This document shows positions 35,501 through 47,558 of a stretch of DNA of 64,000 nt, in pieces (position 1 is the first letter of the stretch; each line of letters opens with the position of its first letter). The position numbers were made by a program, and so were the translations under genes. This DNA comes from Synaphobranchus kaupii (lineage: Eukaryota > Chordata > Actinopteri > Anguilliformes > Synaphobranchidae): assembly GCA_029718625.1 (NCBI GenBank), contig CM056376.1, positions 81,550,541 to 81,614,540 on the forward strand, in the 5' to 3' direction. Below the pieces are notes generated by a model that saw nothing but the letters and a program-made list of their open reading frames with translations, did no database searches and had not been told where the DNA came from.

Positions 35501-37925
35501 GCTCCCCTACCCGTCTCCATTGTTTCATATTGAAATAAGGGAAGACGAAAAGGCACTCCAAGGGAAGTGTCATGACTCATGACTCATGCATCATGTAGTG
35601 GATCTAATCTTCTACTTGCGCGCACAAAATTGCCCCCCCACTGCACCAAGCATCTATTCTCAGCCCCAGGCATTTCCTTTAATAAAATCCCTTCTATGCT
35701 GCCCAGCTTGTCACAGGATTCACTATACTGCTGTAGTCTGCCCACAGGTCTGATTTAATGGGATGGATGGGTGGGTGGGAGGTTAGATTGGCACGGTAAG
35801 TAATCTAACAGGCATATCTCAGGCCAGAGAATTAGAGAGGAACAACCCCAAACTCAGGGATTAGTTTTCGAAGAATATCCAGTTCCTGCTGTTTGACTGC
35901 CAGTTAAGAATGCGGGTAGGTATTGTCACGTTTTCAAATATCAGAACTGTGCAGCTTGTTGTCTAAAAAAGCAATTGCATGAATAACTGATCTTTTAGAA
36001 TGAGAAATTGGACTGTTGTGTGATATTACCCTGTCAGAAAGCAGTCAAACCGCAGGAACTGGACGTTGGGATGTGTTTGGCACACACCATTGAAGGCTTT
36101 GCGATGTTTGGGGAATTGGATTCTGACTTGAAGTTAGCTGGTTTAAGCCCCATCTGTTATTGTAACCTTTAGCATGGTGCTCTACCTCCCATTGCCTCTA
36201 CAATTCTACATATATTGTACAGTTCATACAAATGTGTGATAAGGAAATGATATGTCACCCTGGAGAAGATTCTCTCCTCACCAATGATACCAATTAAATT
36301 CATACAGGTGGTGCATCCACTGATTGTGGCTTGAATCCTGCAGGGTGATGCACAATTTATTCTGTACTGCCTGTAGAGGAAGGCTTTCCCCCAATTGCAA
36401 GAGGTGAGGCTGTCTGGTCCAGGAAAATACTTATTCTATTAATGACTTTAGATTGCAGTTTTGTCCTAGCTAACAACTCAGTGCTTTGGGCATGATATTA
36501 ATTCCATGTTACAATGAACTGATTGCATTGTGCTGCATTGATAATTAGATGGCACAGAGTAATACCCTAATCAGACAGACGCACGGGCAGATATTGCGCA
36601 TGCATGACTTGCGTGACGTGCTTGGATGTCATGACAGCCAGATTTACCTACAGATAAAAATAAGAGCCCTTTAATCATTTCTGCCATTTAGCTCTCAGCC
36701 ATCCATTCAGGAGGTTAATTGGGAGAAAAAAGACAAGTTCAAAGAGACTGTTTGAAACTGTCCCCCGCAAGGTGAAATGGGATTACTATGTAAACTCTGG
36801 AATGGCACTGAGGCTAGAGCTAGACTCTCATTAATCTGAAACATTGAACGTGACAGTGTCTGTTAGACAGTGGACCAGACTTGGCATGCGATAGTGGCTT
36901 AGATAAATGAACACAAATCAAGATGAAATTAACCTATTATTATATTCAGTTGTGTTTAGCAAAAATATTTTTTTCACACAAAAAAATATTTGTCGCACTT
37001 CATATTAAGTGTGCACTAAGGCCAGTGTAAATTCACCGTAAGTTGTCAGTAAACATTGTGCTATGTCAGTACATATGTTTTTGAAAAGTTAAAATTTATA
37101 GATAAGGGGTCTAAGTGGATTTAGAACTGAACTTTTATTACCACATGAAATATTTTATGGTGTGTTTTTGAAACTAGCAGTTATAATTTACTGACATATT
37201 TACTTTTTTATATATTTAAATAACTGATGTTATTTTTTGATGTCAGCAGATGGTGACCAGTTTACCTGCAGTAGGGCTTTAAACTCTGAACTATGATAAA
37301 ATGACACTTTATGGATCATTAACCATGTATTATTCTTATGGCTTAGGAGGTGCTATTATCACACCCATGTTAGATACATGTCACAAGAATTTAGGTGGCT
37401 TGTTTTAGTTGTCATATTGAAGAATAAACCTGTTATCTTGTTTACCTAAACATTTCACACATTATTAAAATTAAAAGAAAATAAATTGTTATATTGCATT
37501 AATATATTTTAGCATTTGGTAAATAGCGCATTCTGTGAATATTTAATATTTTGACAGAACTGAAAATTATTCTTAAAAATTGAGTCCTTTATTATCACAT
37601 GTGGAGTATTTAAACAGAATTTGAATAAGAACGATTCCGTCCCCTGGATTTCCCATTCTACATTCATCTTATTCTCACATCCAATATGTATGCTTATAAG
37701 CAGGCTCCACTGAAATTACTACAACTGGTCTCTTTGCTTGATGCATGGACAAGTACCATAATTAAAATTGTTGGACTTGTATAGTCATGTTTACAGCTTC
37801 TTAAGAAAGCAGCAGAATGAAATTGCAACAAAATGATGTTACTTTCATTTAAATGTCAGAACAGCCAGCATTTCTTTGGGGGGGGGGGGGTTTCAGGGAT
37901 GAACAATTTAATACATTTGAAAACA

Positions 37926-38148
37926 GGGTGTGAAATTAGCTTTTTCCCCAACTGGCCAGAGCGGCTTGTGGATTCTAAAAATCACCAGCCATTTTCAACA
38001 TTTTACCAGCCACATTGCCTTTTACAATATAACACAACCTGGTTGGTTCCAGCCAAAGTGGTTACTAGAGTAGAAATGTTACTAGCCACAATCAAAATTT
38101 TACCAGCATTTGGCTGGTGGTAGCCTAGCAGGTGTTAATTTCACACCC
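37926..38148. mobile_element. 223-bp MITE with GGGTGTGAAATTA ends
   Basis: Left gggtgtgaaattagc and right gttaatttcacaccc are inverted. The interior repeats accagcc words in both orientations. A 12-G run precedes it at about 37879. Superfamily not determined. Confidence 0.7.
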
Positions 38149-38748
38149 TTTTTGCAAAGCAATACTATCAGTACTACACAGTAACATTCTCTAGGGATGA
38201 ATTATGCCGCATATGAAAGTCTTTCTCTGACGCTGCTCCGAGTTTGCTTCTCTTCAGCGCGAAAAGAAACAGCTTTGTATAGCACATGTTTTGGAGGAGA
38301 ACTGTGGATGTCCCGGCTCTCCCGAATTGGCAGGATGGTTCACTCATTGAATGAGGCTGCGGTTGCCGGCAGTTCGACATCCCAGATTGGTGTGGGAATT
38401 GGATACATACAGCCCCGAGTTGGGTGGCAAAAAAAAAAAAAAAAAGAACTTCAATAGTGGCAGAGACAGATTTTTCATTAATCACTCTGAGCTGAATATC
38501 TGAGCTGTGAATAAAATACCTTAAAATATCTTCACAAAATACAAGAGGGTGAAATGCCCTTGAGGCATTATCGACCATACAAAGCAGTTTCCAATTGATT
38601 TTGGCAGGTCATATTTCTGCGTTCTGAGTGTGCAGAATCCGCTGCTTTAGTGTTTTTAACGACTAAATAGAGTTCTCTGTTGCATAAATGGAAGTGGTCC
38701 GACTGTTCTGGGCATGTCAATGATACTCTTCTCCTGTTCTCTTTGCAG

Positions 38749-38854
38749 GCCTGCCCATGACATCAGCCTAGAGGAGTTTGATGACGAGGATTTGTCGGAG
38801 ATCACAGACGACTGCGGGATTGGGCTGAACTACGATTCGGACCCATACGAGAAG
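38749..38854 (+). CDS. mapk8ip2: mapk8ip2 (JIP2) coding exon 2
   Basis: Acceptor TTTGCAG, then 106 bp: one base completing Arg from exon 1 and 35 codons that begin [20 protein letters not shown] and end SDPYEK, then donor GTGATT at 38855. This acidic block ([20 protein letters not shown]) is the hallmark of JIP1/JIP2 N-termini. The [13 protein letters not shown] form with YDSD following is closer to JIP2 than to JIP1. The exon ends in phase 0. In mammals the following exon is long and acidic; no such exon occurs in the remaining 25 kb, so intron 2 is at least that long. Confidence 0.95.
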
Positions 38855-40543
38855 GTGATTCAAATTTTTTTTCCGGCACGTTCCTGAGGGTTCAGAGAAG
38901 GACATTTGAGGTCAAGAATGTTTGCTGTGACTTTTCAATGGACCTAAACACAGAGGGTTGATTCTGGTGCTTTTCCAGGGCAAACACAGAGGCTCAGGGT
39001 GCTCTGCCATACTGAATCTTACTCAAGAACTAACCTGAGCAAAGCACAATAATTTTTTTTTACATCAAATCACAGCTCAAATTTGGGTTTGATTCGGGGT
39101 ATTATCTGGGGTGTAAAATGTCTGGTAAGTGCTTCTTCGTAAGTACCTTAGCATTATTTTAAGGTGCTAAATACTTTACGACCACAGATGAGAATATGTG
39201 ACAAGGAATAAACCCATTATTGGTTATTGTATAATTATTAGCAATTATCACTGGTAACGATATGTCAGATGACCCTCTGTTTTACTCTTGACCATTCTGT
39301 TCTTGACATAACTGAAAAGAAGACTTTAGCACTGGAACGTCTGAGTGCAGTAGTTTAAAATATAGGGACCCCAGCTCATTAGCCAAACCAGGAAGTAACA
39401 TCTCATCGTGAGTCTCTCCCAGCCTCAGCTCTGGACAAGCTTTATGATTTTGTCATTTTCTATGTTAGGGTTCCATTGTATGTCAGTGGTAAGTAAAAGC
39501 TGGCTTTTAGTGTCTACGGCTGTTATACGAGTTGTTTGACACTGTTCATCTCGGTGTTACTCAGAAAAACACATTCACGTGAATGTACCCCCTTACCTAG
39601 GATAGGTTACTGTCCAGAGCCCAGGCCATGGGTTGGCACCGCCTTTTGGTTGAGGATGTCATAACAGAGCACATTTAGTAAAATCGCAAAAAGTAGTTTA
39701 GGGTTTAGAAGATATACCCCAGAGTTACATCCAATGTTCTCATATTGTATGAATTTTCATTTTGTAACTATATTTGCTGAGGTACATGCTCTATTTTATT
39801 AAACTGGATGAAGTTTATAGATGTCTGGAGTTTCTCACTGGCTTGATGTTCCCATCTGAAGTATTTATGTAGAAGGTCCTGCCCGACCTTCTGTCATTCC
39901 AGTGCCTTTGTGATGAGATCTGGAACAGTGCGATTGCACATGGGGCTTTGTGATGTCATCTGGGGGTGGTAGTCCATGCGGTTTCAATCCCTCCTGCATT
40001 TTTCATAAATGCGCAAGGAGAGCCAGTCCTTGGAACTGTGCTCTCTCAAGGACTCTCATTGCATTCTCCCCACATCTCCATTGTGTGGACTATGTGGAGT
40101 TACTCTGTCTACAACTACAGGTATGAAACCATGCCCCAGCAATTTTTTTTCACTAGTAGCCAAAAGCTCAGAAAATACCACATATAGCAGGAAATACCAC
40201 AATAATATACCCTAAAACATAAATTGAACAATATTCTTTAAAAGTGACTTCATGAACCAACAAAATGTAAATAACAGCTCTCGTCCACAGTCAGCACTGC
40301 AGCTCACACTGAACGGTGTCGTGCAGCGTGAGTAATAGTTTGTTTACAAAGCATATTCAACAAAAACAGGCAAGGGCACAGTGAGAACAAAGTAAACAAT
40401 TGATACTTTACTTACCTCGTCAGAACGTTTTGTTTTGTTGTTTTAACATAAAAAATACAGGAAATATTCACACTGTGCATGCAACGCAGAAAGTAGCTCT
40501 CCACATCCCTGTCAGATAGTTTTCATATGCTTTATACTAGCTA

Positions 40544-42144
40544 CAGTTGTGTTCAAAAAAATAGCAGTACAACATCAGTAACCTGATGAACCACTGTTAT
40601 TAGTAGTAGTGATATTTCTGCATGGCAAATTATTTCCTTGTAGATGTAGTAGTGTAATAGAAAAACAACAGACCCAACTGTCATGACATGCACGCTGCTT
40701 GTTCTGAGTAATTGACTCATTCATTGAAAGGGGCATGTTCAAAATAATAGCAGTGTGGAGTTTAATTAGAGAATTCATTCATTCTGTGAAAAAACAGGTG
40801 TCATTAATTGTCCTTTATTAAGAAAGAAGGGAAGCAAATGTTTCACACATTGTTATAAAATATATTTCCTTTTGAATTGCTAAGTAAAATGGGCCGTTCC
40901 AAACATTGTTCGGAGGAACAACGTAATTTGATTAAAAAGTTGATTGGAGAGGGGAAAACGTATAAAGAAGTGCAACAAGCAAATTATAGGATGCTCAGCT
41001 AAAATGATCTCAAATGCTTTAAAATGGCAACAAAAACCAGAAACACGCAGAAGAAAACGAGCAACAACTGTTAAACAGATCGAAGAATAGTCAGAATGGC
41101 AAATATTCAGCCAATCATCACCTCCAGAAAGATCAAAGATGATCTAAAATTACCTGTAAGTGCTGTTACAGTCAGAAGACGTTTGATCGAAGCTAAGCTA
41201 TCAGCAAGAAGCCCCCGTAAAGCACCATTGTTGAAAAAACGGCATGTGCAGAATCGGTTAAAATTTGCCAAGGAACACATCGATTGGCCCAAAGAGAAAT
41301 GGCGTAACATTCTGTGGACTGATGAGAGTAAAATTGTTCTTTTCGGGTCTATTGGTCATCGACAGTACGTCAGACGACGCCCGGGTACTGAATTCAAGCT
41401 ACAGTACACTGTGAAGACAGTGAAGCATGGTGGCGCAAAAATCATGGTATGGGGATGTTTTTCATACTACGGTGTTGGGCCTATTTATCGTATACCAGGG
41501 ATCATGGATCAGTTTGAATACATCAAAATACTTGAAGAGATTATGTTGCCGTATGCCGAAGAGGAAATGCCCCTGAAATGGGTGTTTCAACAAGACAACG
41601 ACCCCAAACACAAGAGTAAGCGAGTAACATCTTAAAGGATTGAGGTAATGGAGTGGCCAGCTCAATCCCCCGACCTCAACCCCATTGAAAACTTGTGGGA
41701 TGACATTAAAAATGCAGTTTCTGAAGCAAAACCCAAAACTTCACAGGAACTGTGGAATGTAGTTCATTCATCCTGGGCTGAAATACCTGTTTCTAGGTGC
41801 CAGAAATTGGTTGACTCGATGCAACGCAGATGCGCAGCAGTTATCAAAAACAATGGTTATGCAACTAAATATTAGTTCAGTAATTTAAAGTGAAGTACAA
41901 TTACAGTGTTTGAGTTTGAAGAGAAAAAAACCGACACTGCTATTTTTTTGAACAGATTAATATTCCTTTTCTTTGCTTCCTGTAAAAGAATAACGCAGAC
42001 TTGATAAAATTAGTTAATGCTTTGATTTGGAATTTAATGTGTAATGTTGCCACTACATTTGAAATATGGAACTAAAAGCTATTAAAAAATATTTGCACTT
42101 TATTCACTTTTTTTAACGCACTGCTATTTATTTGAACACAACTG
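40544..42144 (+). mobile_element. Tc1/mariner element, near full length, IR/DR ends
   Basis: A 1601-bp element flanked by TA. The ends cagttgtgttcaaaaaaata and their inverted match tatttatttgaacacaactg are outer repeats. Inner direct copies lie at about 40738 (gttcaaaataatagcagtgt) and 41938, giving the IR/DR architecture of Tc1 elements such as Sleeping Beauty. The transposase inside is broken. Confidence 0.93.
40889..41875 (+). pseudogene. Tc1/mariner DD34E transposase, broken
   Basis: Starts with MGRSKHCSEEQR at 40889 (DNA-binding helix-turn-helix). It leaves frame near 40980 and reaches a TAG at about 41088. From 41096 the frame is open: [19 protein letters not shown], the first catalytic region [22 protein letters not shown], then [11 protein letters not shown] (second Asp). 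A stop at 41633 and a small shift separate the last part (41648-41875), which has PAQSPDLNPIENLW with the final Glu and ends GYATKY. All three catalytic residues are present but in separate frames, so the copy is inactive. Confidence 0.92.
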
Positions 42145-42177
42145 TATATATTGATTTTTAATAAAGTGGCCTAAAAT

Positions 42178-42527
42178 ATTTTGTCTGAGGTATCAAACGA
42201 GCCTCAAACCATCACTCTGCTGCCAGATATGCAGTAGATATGGATGGATCACTTGAAGGGTTGTTTCTCCTGACAAATTTTCCTATTGAACTCTATGGAA
42301 AAATAAATCAGGAGAAGAAACCCTTGAAGTTATCCTCAGACCTTTAGATACCTCAGACCCTTGTTGACTTACAGCCATTTAGCCAACCATGTGTTCCATA
42401 CTATTCCCGTGTAATCTACAGCTTAATCTAGTCCCACCCCCCAATTCCCATAGAGATCCATTCAAATGCAGAGAGGTTATAGTATTGCTTCTAAGAGTAC
42501 CTGGAAATAAGATATCAGGAGTCTAAG
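42178..42527. mobile_element. Palindromic element, copy C (central and right-arm fragment)
   Basis: Begins tgaggtatcaaacgagcctc and carries the central hairpin (cagtagatatggatggatca, then the gagaagaaaccctt inverse), followed by the right-arm words gatccattcaaatgcagaga and gataagatatc-like sequence. Left arm missing. It joins directly to a Tc1-type MITE. Confidence 0.75.
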
Positions 42528-42814
42528 ATATCATTTTATACAGAATCATGATGGCATCACCTGTTTACCTGTGGAATACCTGTTTACCACAGAATGTGCA
42601 AAGCCGTTATCAAGGCAAAGGGTGGCTACTTTGAAGAATCTAAAATATAAGACTTTTTTTATTTGTTTAACACTTTTTTGGTTTTTGCATTATTTAATTT
42701 GTGTTATCTCATATTTTTGATGTCTTTACTATTCCAAAATGTGGAAAACAGTAAAAATAACGGAAAAAAAACCTTCCATGAGTAGGTGTGTCCAAACTTT
42801 TGACTGGTACTGTA
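42528..42814. mobile_element. Tc1-derived MITE, right half
   Basis: Matches the right half of the 60226-60751 MITE: caaggcaaagggtggctact, tttgaagaatctaaaatata and the end tttgactggtactgta. The left half is replaced by palindromic copy C. Confidence 0.8.
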
Positions 42815-42884
42815 CACCTTAGCCAAATCCATTTAAACTCAGTTTTTCACAATTCCTGACATTTAATCCTAGTAAACATTCCCT

Positions 42885-44803
42885 GGGCCCTATCTTGGCG
42901 ATCTTGGCGCTTAGTCTAAGCGCATGGTGCTAAGTCCATTTAGGGCGTGTCCAAGTCCACTTTTGCTATTTTAACGGCGTGTTTTTTGGGCACTAAGCAC
43001 GGCGCAAGGTGCAACTGGGCTGAACCTAGTCTCTTCATTAATTATAGGTGTGTCTTGGGCGTGACATGCAATAAACCAATCAAAATGTCATATCCCATTC
43101 CCTTTAAAAGCCTGCTTTTCCACCTTGGCGGATTGCTTATGATGGCGAAACAGACATGCTTGTGCGTGTTTAGTGCGATCAAGGAATAGGCTATATAGAT
43201 CAGTAGCAGTAGTAGTATTATGAGTTCCCGGTAATTCCTGACAATGCTGTTTACAAAATATATGCTGTTAAATTTCGTTCGCACCTGCAACAGCTGAGAA
43301 TAAGCGACCAATTGCTTCCTTCTCACCTTAGAAAACGCCAAATTAGCCTGCTTGTTTAACGAATTTCGTTTGATTATGCAATGAACTCATGTTCAAGCTT
43401 CATCCGAAGTTCATTAGGCTACCTGCATTCTAATTTTGATTAATAACATAACTAACGTTATTTTGCCTTAATGATGACACTAAATACAACAAATCTGTCA
43501 GGTTGGCAACCCATAGGTTCAGCATATTTTCCCTTGTTTTATAATGTCCTGCTTATGGAAATGTGACCAACCTGTTTTACTGGTAGCGTAATACTTTAAA
43601 ACGATTCACTTTCCCAGGAAGACCGTGAAAAGTGCGATGTATACAGCAGGGGAAACAGACCTGCTCTTGTAAAGCGAACATGCGGATAATGGAATAAAAA
43701 TTAATTGTAAATTAATTGTGTAACAATTAGTTTCTAATTAGACACTTAGTTCTCTTTAAAATCTTTTGTTCAGTTATGGAATAACAGGTGAAATCAGCGG
43801 GGTTTTAATAAGCTGAGGGTATGGAAACCTTGTCACTGTAATTAAAAAAATATGAAGGACGAAGAATAGCTAAGGTTAGGCTACAATTCAGTTAACATGA
43901 TGACATTTATCTCCGTTTTTTAACCGTAGTCTATCGAAAAAACATTATGCACAGCAAGTTCGCTGTAGCCTAGGCTATTTGAAAAACAATAAAAGCAATA
44001 TTCAGTGGACAAGGTTTTGAACTTTTTTCAGTCACAAACCATTCTATTTAGCCTACTTACAGGCTGTATTCCTAGATAAACAGAGCTGTATTGTAATGAC
44101 ATCTGAAGCGCATTTTAGGAACGCAAATGTCCGTCTATTGCAGTACGCGAGTTTTACATTGAATGACAATTCACGCATTAGGTGCAAAGACAATTCGCGC
44201 ATTAGGCTTGATAGCTATAGGTGTTATCAGCTCCTTTTTAATGGATAGCCATTGTCCCGTACCATCGCACATCGCCTGGATGTTGATGGAGTGGGCTGAG
44301 AGCAATGTAATGTGGCATCGTTTCCCTTCGCTGAGGGAAAGGTATGTGGACCTATGGAACCTTTTATTATTATGCATTTTTGATATAGCCTACACAATAA
44401 TAATATTTCACATTGTGATCTAGATATTTTAGTCATGCCTGTGCACGCCCCTGTGTGTAACAGACAGGAGGGTATGCGCGTTGTGCACACGCCTATGTAG
44501 ACGCACTTATATGCGCCGTTAAAATAACATGTAAACAACTGCGACATGACTTTAGACCAGGTTTGTGGTGGTTCTAGCGCAAGCGCTTTCTGCTGGCTCA
44601 AGATAGCAATATGCCAAAAAGAATCCTGGCCACTCCTCATCTTAAGACCAACACGCCCAGTTCACTTGTGATGGCGCAAGAATACATGCTAGTTAAAGGA
44701 CGTGAGCGCTCGGCGTTATTATGGACCTAGCGCCGGGTGTAAGATAGCAAAGACACTTGCGTTTGGGTTAGCGCCGCTTTGCGCCGGGTGTAAGATAGGG
44801 CCC
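42885..44803 (+). mobile_element. Non-autonomous GGGCCC element, copy 2
   Basis: A 1919-bp insertion in the Tc1 element, with ends GGGCCCTATCTTGGCG and the inverted form of GGGCCCTATCTTACAC, and CCT on both sides (42882-42884 and 44804-44806). It is inverted relative to copy 1 at 895-2866. No transposase. A 3-bp duplication favours PIF/Harbinger-type mobilisation, though because the end is C-rich the boundary, and so the duplication length, could be read as 3 or 5. Confidence 0.88.
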
Positions 44804-44938
44804 CCTGTCTTAGGTCAGTTAGGATCACAGCTTTATTTTAAGAATGTGAAATGTCAGAATAATAGTAGAGAGAATGATTTATTTCAGCTTTTATTTCTTT
44901 CATCACATTCCCAGTGGGTCAGAAGTTTACATACACTG

Positions 44939-45924
<986 letters not shown>

Positions 45925-47014
45925 GATGTCAAGCAAAGAGGCACTGAGTTTGAAGGTAGGCCTTAAAATACATCCACAGGTACACCTCCAATTGACTCAA
46001 ATAATGTCAATTAGCCTATCAGAAGTTTCTAAAGCCATGACATAATTTTCTGGAATTTTCCAAGCTGTTTCAAGGCACAGTCTTAAACTTAGTGTATGTA
46101 AACTTCTGACCCACTGGAATTGTGACATAGTGAATTAAAAGTGAAATAATAAACAATTGTTGGAAAAATTACTTGTGTCATGCACAAAGTAGATGTCCTA
46201 ACTGACTTGCCAACACTATAGTTTGCTAACATGAAATCTGTGGAGTGGTTAAAAATTAGTTTTAATGACTTCAACCTAAGTGTATGTAAACTTACGACTT
46301 CAACTGTATGTAGGCTAATATAAGTTCATATAAGTTCAGTGAGCATGAAACAGTAGCCTAGCTACTGTATAACACAACCGGAAATATTGTGGAGCTTGTG
46401 TTCTGAGTAACCATACAAAAAAGGCTCAATATAACAAAAATGTTTTGTTTCATTTGTAAATTAAAATGTGAAACTTTTTTTTTTGGACCTGAAAATCACA
46501 GTTAACGCAGAGTAATTACGTTTGTGCTCGTGGGATACCCGTAGCCTAGCCTATGTGTAAACCAGACTGTATAAAAATAGGTGTAGGCTAAACACGGCGA
46601 CCCCAAACGCGTTTTTATGAAACCATTTTTACGCTCAGTAATGATGGGGAAACTGACCCTGCTTTATGAGACTCACTACAGCGGAGGAGATATTTTAATA
46701 AAAACATTTTGAAGTTGCCTATTTATGTTTGAAATCATTCGTGTTGCGGTCCCTTCGAGCCAGGGTCGTAACACAAAGATTTGACAATTTTTCACGAGAA
46801 AGTTCCGGTGATTGGAAAAAAATGCAAGTTCTTGCAACGTTCGCGGAATTTCGTTGATTTTGCGTTAATAGTTGCCATCGCGACATCGTGGTGGGACTGA
46901 ATAATAGTAGAAATACTATAGGCTATATGAATGCCCCAAACAAGAGTCAAAACTGACAAACACCACAACAGTTTACAACAGATGCAAACATTTGTGTAGT
47001 AGAGGGCCTTCCAC

Positions 47015-47558
47015 CAGTGGCGGTTTTACACGGGGGCCTACAGGGGCCAGTGCCCCTGTCCAGATGTCCTTGGCCCCTGTGGTGGCCCCTGTGCTGACTG
47101 AATAATAAAATGATAATTTTTTACGATGATATGCGCTAGCGCCGAAACCGGAACTAATGTGACTCAACGTTGTACACAGACTAATTAGAGCGACGCACCC
47201 TACTGTGCTGGCTGCCTGCGTTTGTTTGGATACGGGGGCAAGACGCAGGAGGAGTAACTTAACGTTGTTAGAGTTGTGAATGGCAGGAAACCAAATAAAT
47301 CGTTTATATGGCAATATTTGCCAAGAATTGGAGCAATTTATGAATCTATGATTTATTTTATTTTATTTTCCCTTTTCGATAGCCATACCTCAATGCATTT
47401 TGTTTTTGTTAAAAAAAAACTTTAGCATGATTGTAATAAGTAAAATAAAAGTTTTTAATGCTTCAATATCATTGTCGTCGTTTTTTTAATGTGCCCCTCT
47501 GATTAAACGCTGGCCCCACCTTGGCCCCCCCAGTAAAATTTGTCTAGAACCGCCACTG
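47015..47558. mobile_element. 544-bp non-autonomous element, CAGTGGCGG ends
   Basis: Ends cagtggcggttttacac and gtctagaaccgccactg are inverted; TCCAC occurs on both sides (47010-47014 and 47559-47563). Interior has ggggcc-rich words near both ends (cccctgtggtggcccctgtg). End sequence resembles hAT-type MITEs; a 5-bp duplication is shorter than the usual 8. Confidence 0.8.

Larger units (their letters stand above)
23573..38748 (+). other. mapk8ip2: mapk8ip2 intron 1 (15.2 kb)
   Basis: Bounded by GTAAGC and TTTGCAG. It carries a poly-G hairpin (24484-24725), a hAT transposase relic (25690-25835), MITEs (32426-32598, 37926-38148) and small microsatellites such as (CATA)n near 26125. The rest (24726-25689, 25836-32425, 32599-37925, 38149-38748) shows no exon I can support. 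A GC-rich patch at about 28195-28360 and the 24800-25300 stretch could be conserved regulatory DNA but nothing in them is diagnostic. Confidence 0.85.
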
